From Pseudomonas viridiflava (lineage in GTDB: Bacteria > Pseudomonadota > Gammaproteobacteria > Pseudomonadales > Pseudomonadaceae), in contig NZ_UTIQ01000001.1 in the NCBI RefSeq assembly GCF_900582625.1, forward strand, positions 1,054,001 through 1,118,000: a stretch of 64,000 nucleotides of DNA, read 5' to 3'. The stretch's first letter is position 1, and every line of letters starts with the position of its first letter. This document shows, in pieces, positions 63,971-64,000 of the stretch. The notes beneath the pieces were generated by a model, which saw only the letters and a program-made list of their open reading frames with translations, had not been told where the DNA came from and did not search any database. Made by a program: the position numbers and the translations under genes.

Positions 63971-64000
63971 CTATTTGGCGAACAGTTGGCCGATGTCTTT
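63971..64000 (-). CDS. C-terminal end of a leftward gene (cut by window edge)
   Basis: A frame entering from the right edge ends in KDIGQLFAK and a TAG stop at 63971-63973, 59 bases before the hypothetical gene on the same strand. Nine codons are too few to assign a product, and the frame could be chance. Confidence 0.3.
   Translation of the reverse strand, partial: KDIGQLFAK

Overview
The window looks like chromosomal DNA of a Pseudomonas-type gammaproteobacterium. It has high G+C with tightly packed 4-bp-overlap operons, GTAGGAGCGAGC/GCGGCTTTAGCC-type REP palindromes, a CioAB-type bd oxidase with its small DUF2474 subunit, opgG-opgH, an hscC chaperone locus, an ECF sigma/anti-sigma/TonB receptor cassette, and urea and formamide nitrogen-scavenging genes. 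No rRNA, tRNA, CRISPR array, transposase or integrase was seen. Three families of intergenic palindromes recur: a GTAGGAGC/GCGGCTTTAGCC type, a CCCTCTCCCGC..GCGGGAGAGG type and a CGTCATTCCCGC..GGGAATCC type.

Layout. 1-5.2 kb: a partial methyltransferase, a transmembrane chemoreceptor, then a leftward four-gene cassette that is visibly AT-richer at its head: two unrecognised signal-less proteins, an amidase and a GH19 lysozyme. Its long leader has a LexA-like box and an intrinsic terminator. 5.2-11.3 kb: a urea ABC transporter operon (urtABCDE) behind a sigma54-type promoter and an NtrC-like dyad. 11.4-16.1 kb: a class II aldolase-family protein, a class III aminotransferase, a ferredoxin-NADP reductase and rlmG. 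16.2-20.3 kb: TonB receptor, fecR and fecI. 20.4-23.1 kb: cioA-cioB-small subunit. 23.7-28.8 kb: an MFS transporter and a PaoABC-like molybdenum aldehyde oxidoreductase. 28.9-33.9 kb: hscC between two J-domain proteins. 34.3-38.6 kb: opgGH. 39.2-46.2 kb: a soluble chemoreceptor, small membrane and metal proteins, a zinc protease, an orphan histidine kinase, an AEC transporter and a TorF-like porin. 46.2-48.8 kb: cbpA-cbpM, a DksA/TraR-type zinc finger protein and an oxaloacetate decarboxylase. 49.0-56.2 kb (leftward): a second Urt-type transporter with formamidase fmdA and fmdB. 56.5-60.6 kb: a permease-histidine kinase fusion and its LuxR-type response regulator, divergent from that transporter. 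60.9-63.3 kb: ureE, ureF, ureG and hupE/ureJ. The right edge holds a hypothetical protein and the last codons of another leftward gene.

How it works together. Nitrogen scavenging is the main theme: one transporter probably brings in urea, the second probably formamide or another short amide that FmdA hydrolyses to ammonia, and UreEFG/HupE mature nickel urease. The urease structural genes and ureD are not in the window. The fused sensor kinase and its regulator probably control the divergent amide operon, through two 16-bp dyads spaced 22 bp apart. The most promising candidates for something new are the SOS-box-associated lytic cassette at 1.96-5.2 kb and the permease/Cys-cluster/hybrid-kinase fusion with its tandem operators.
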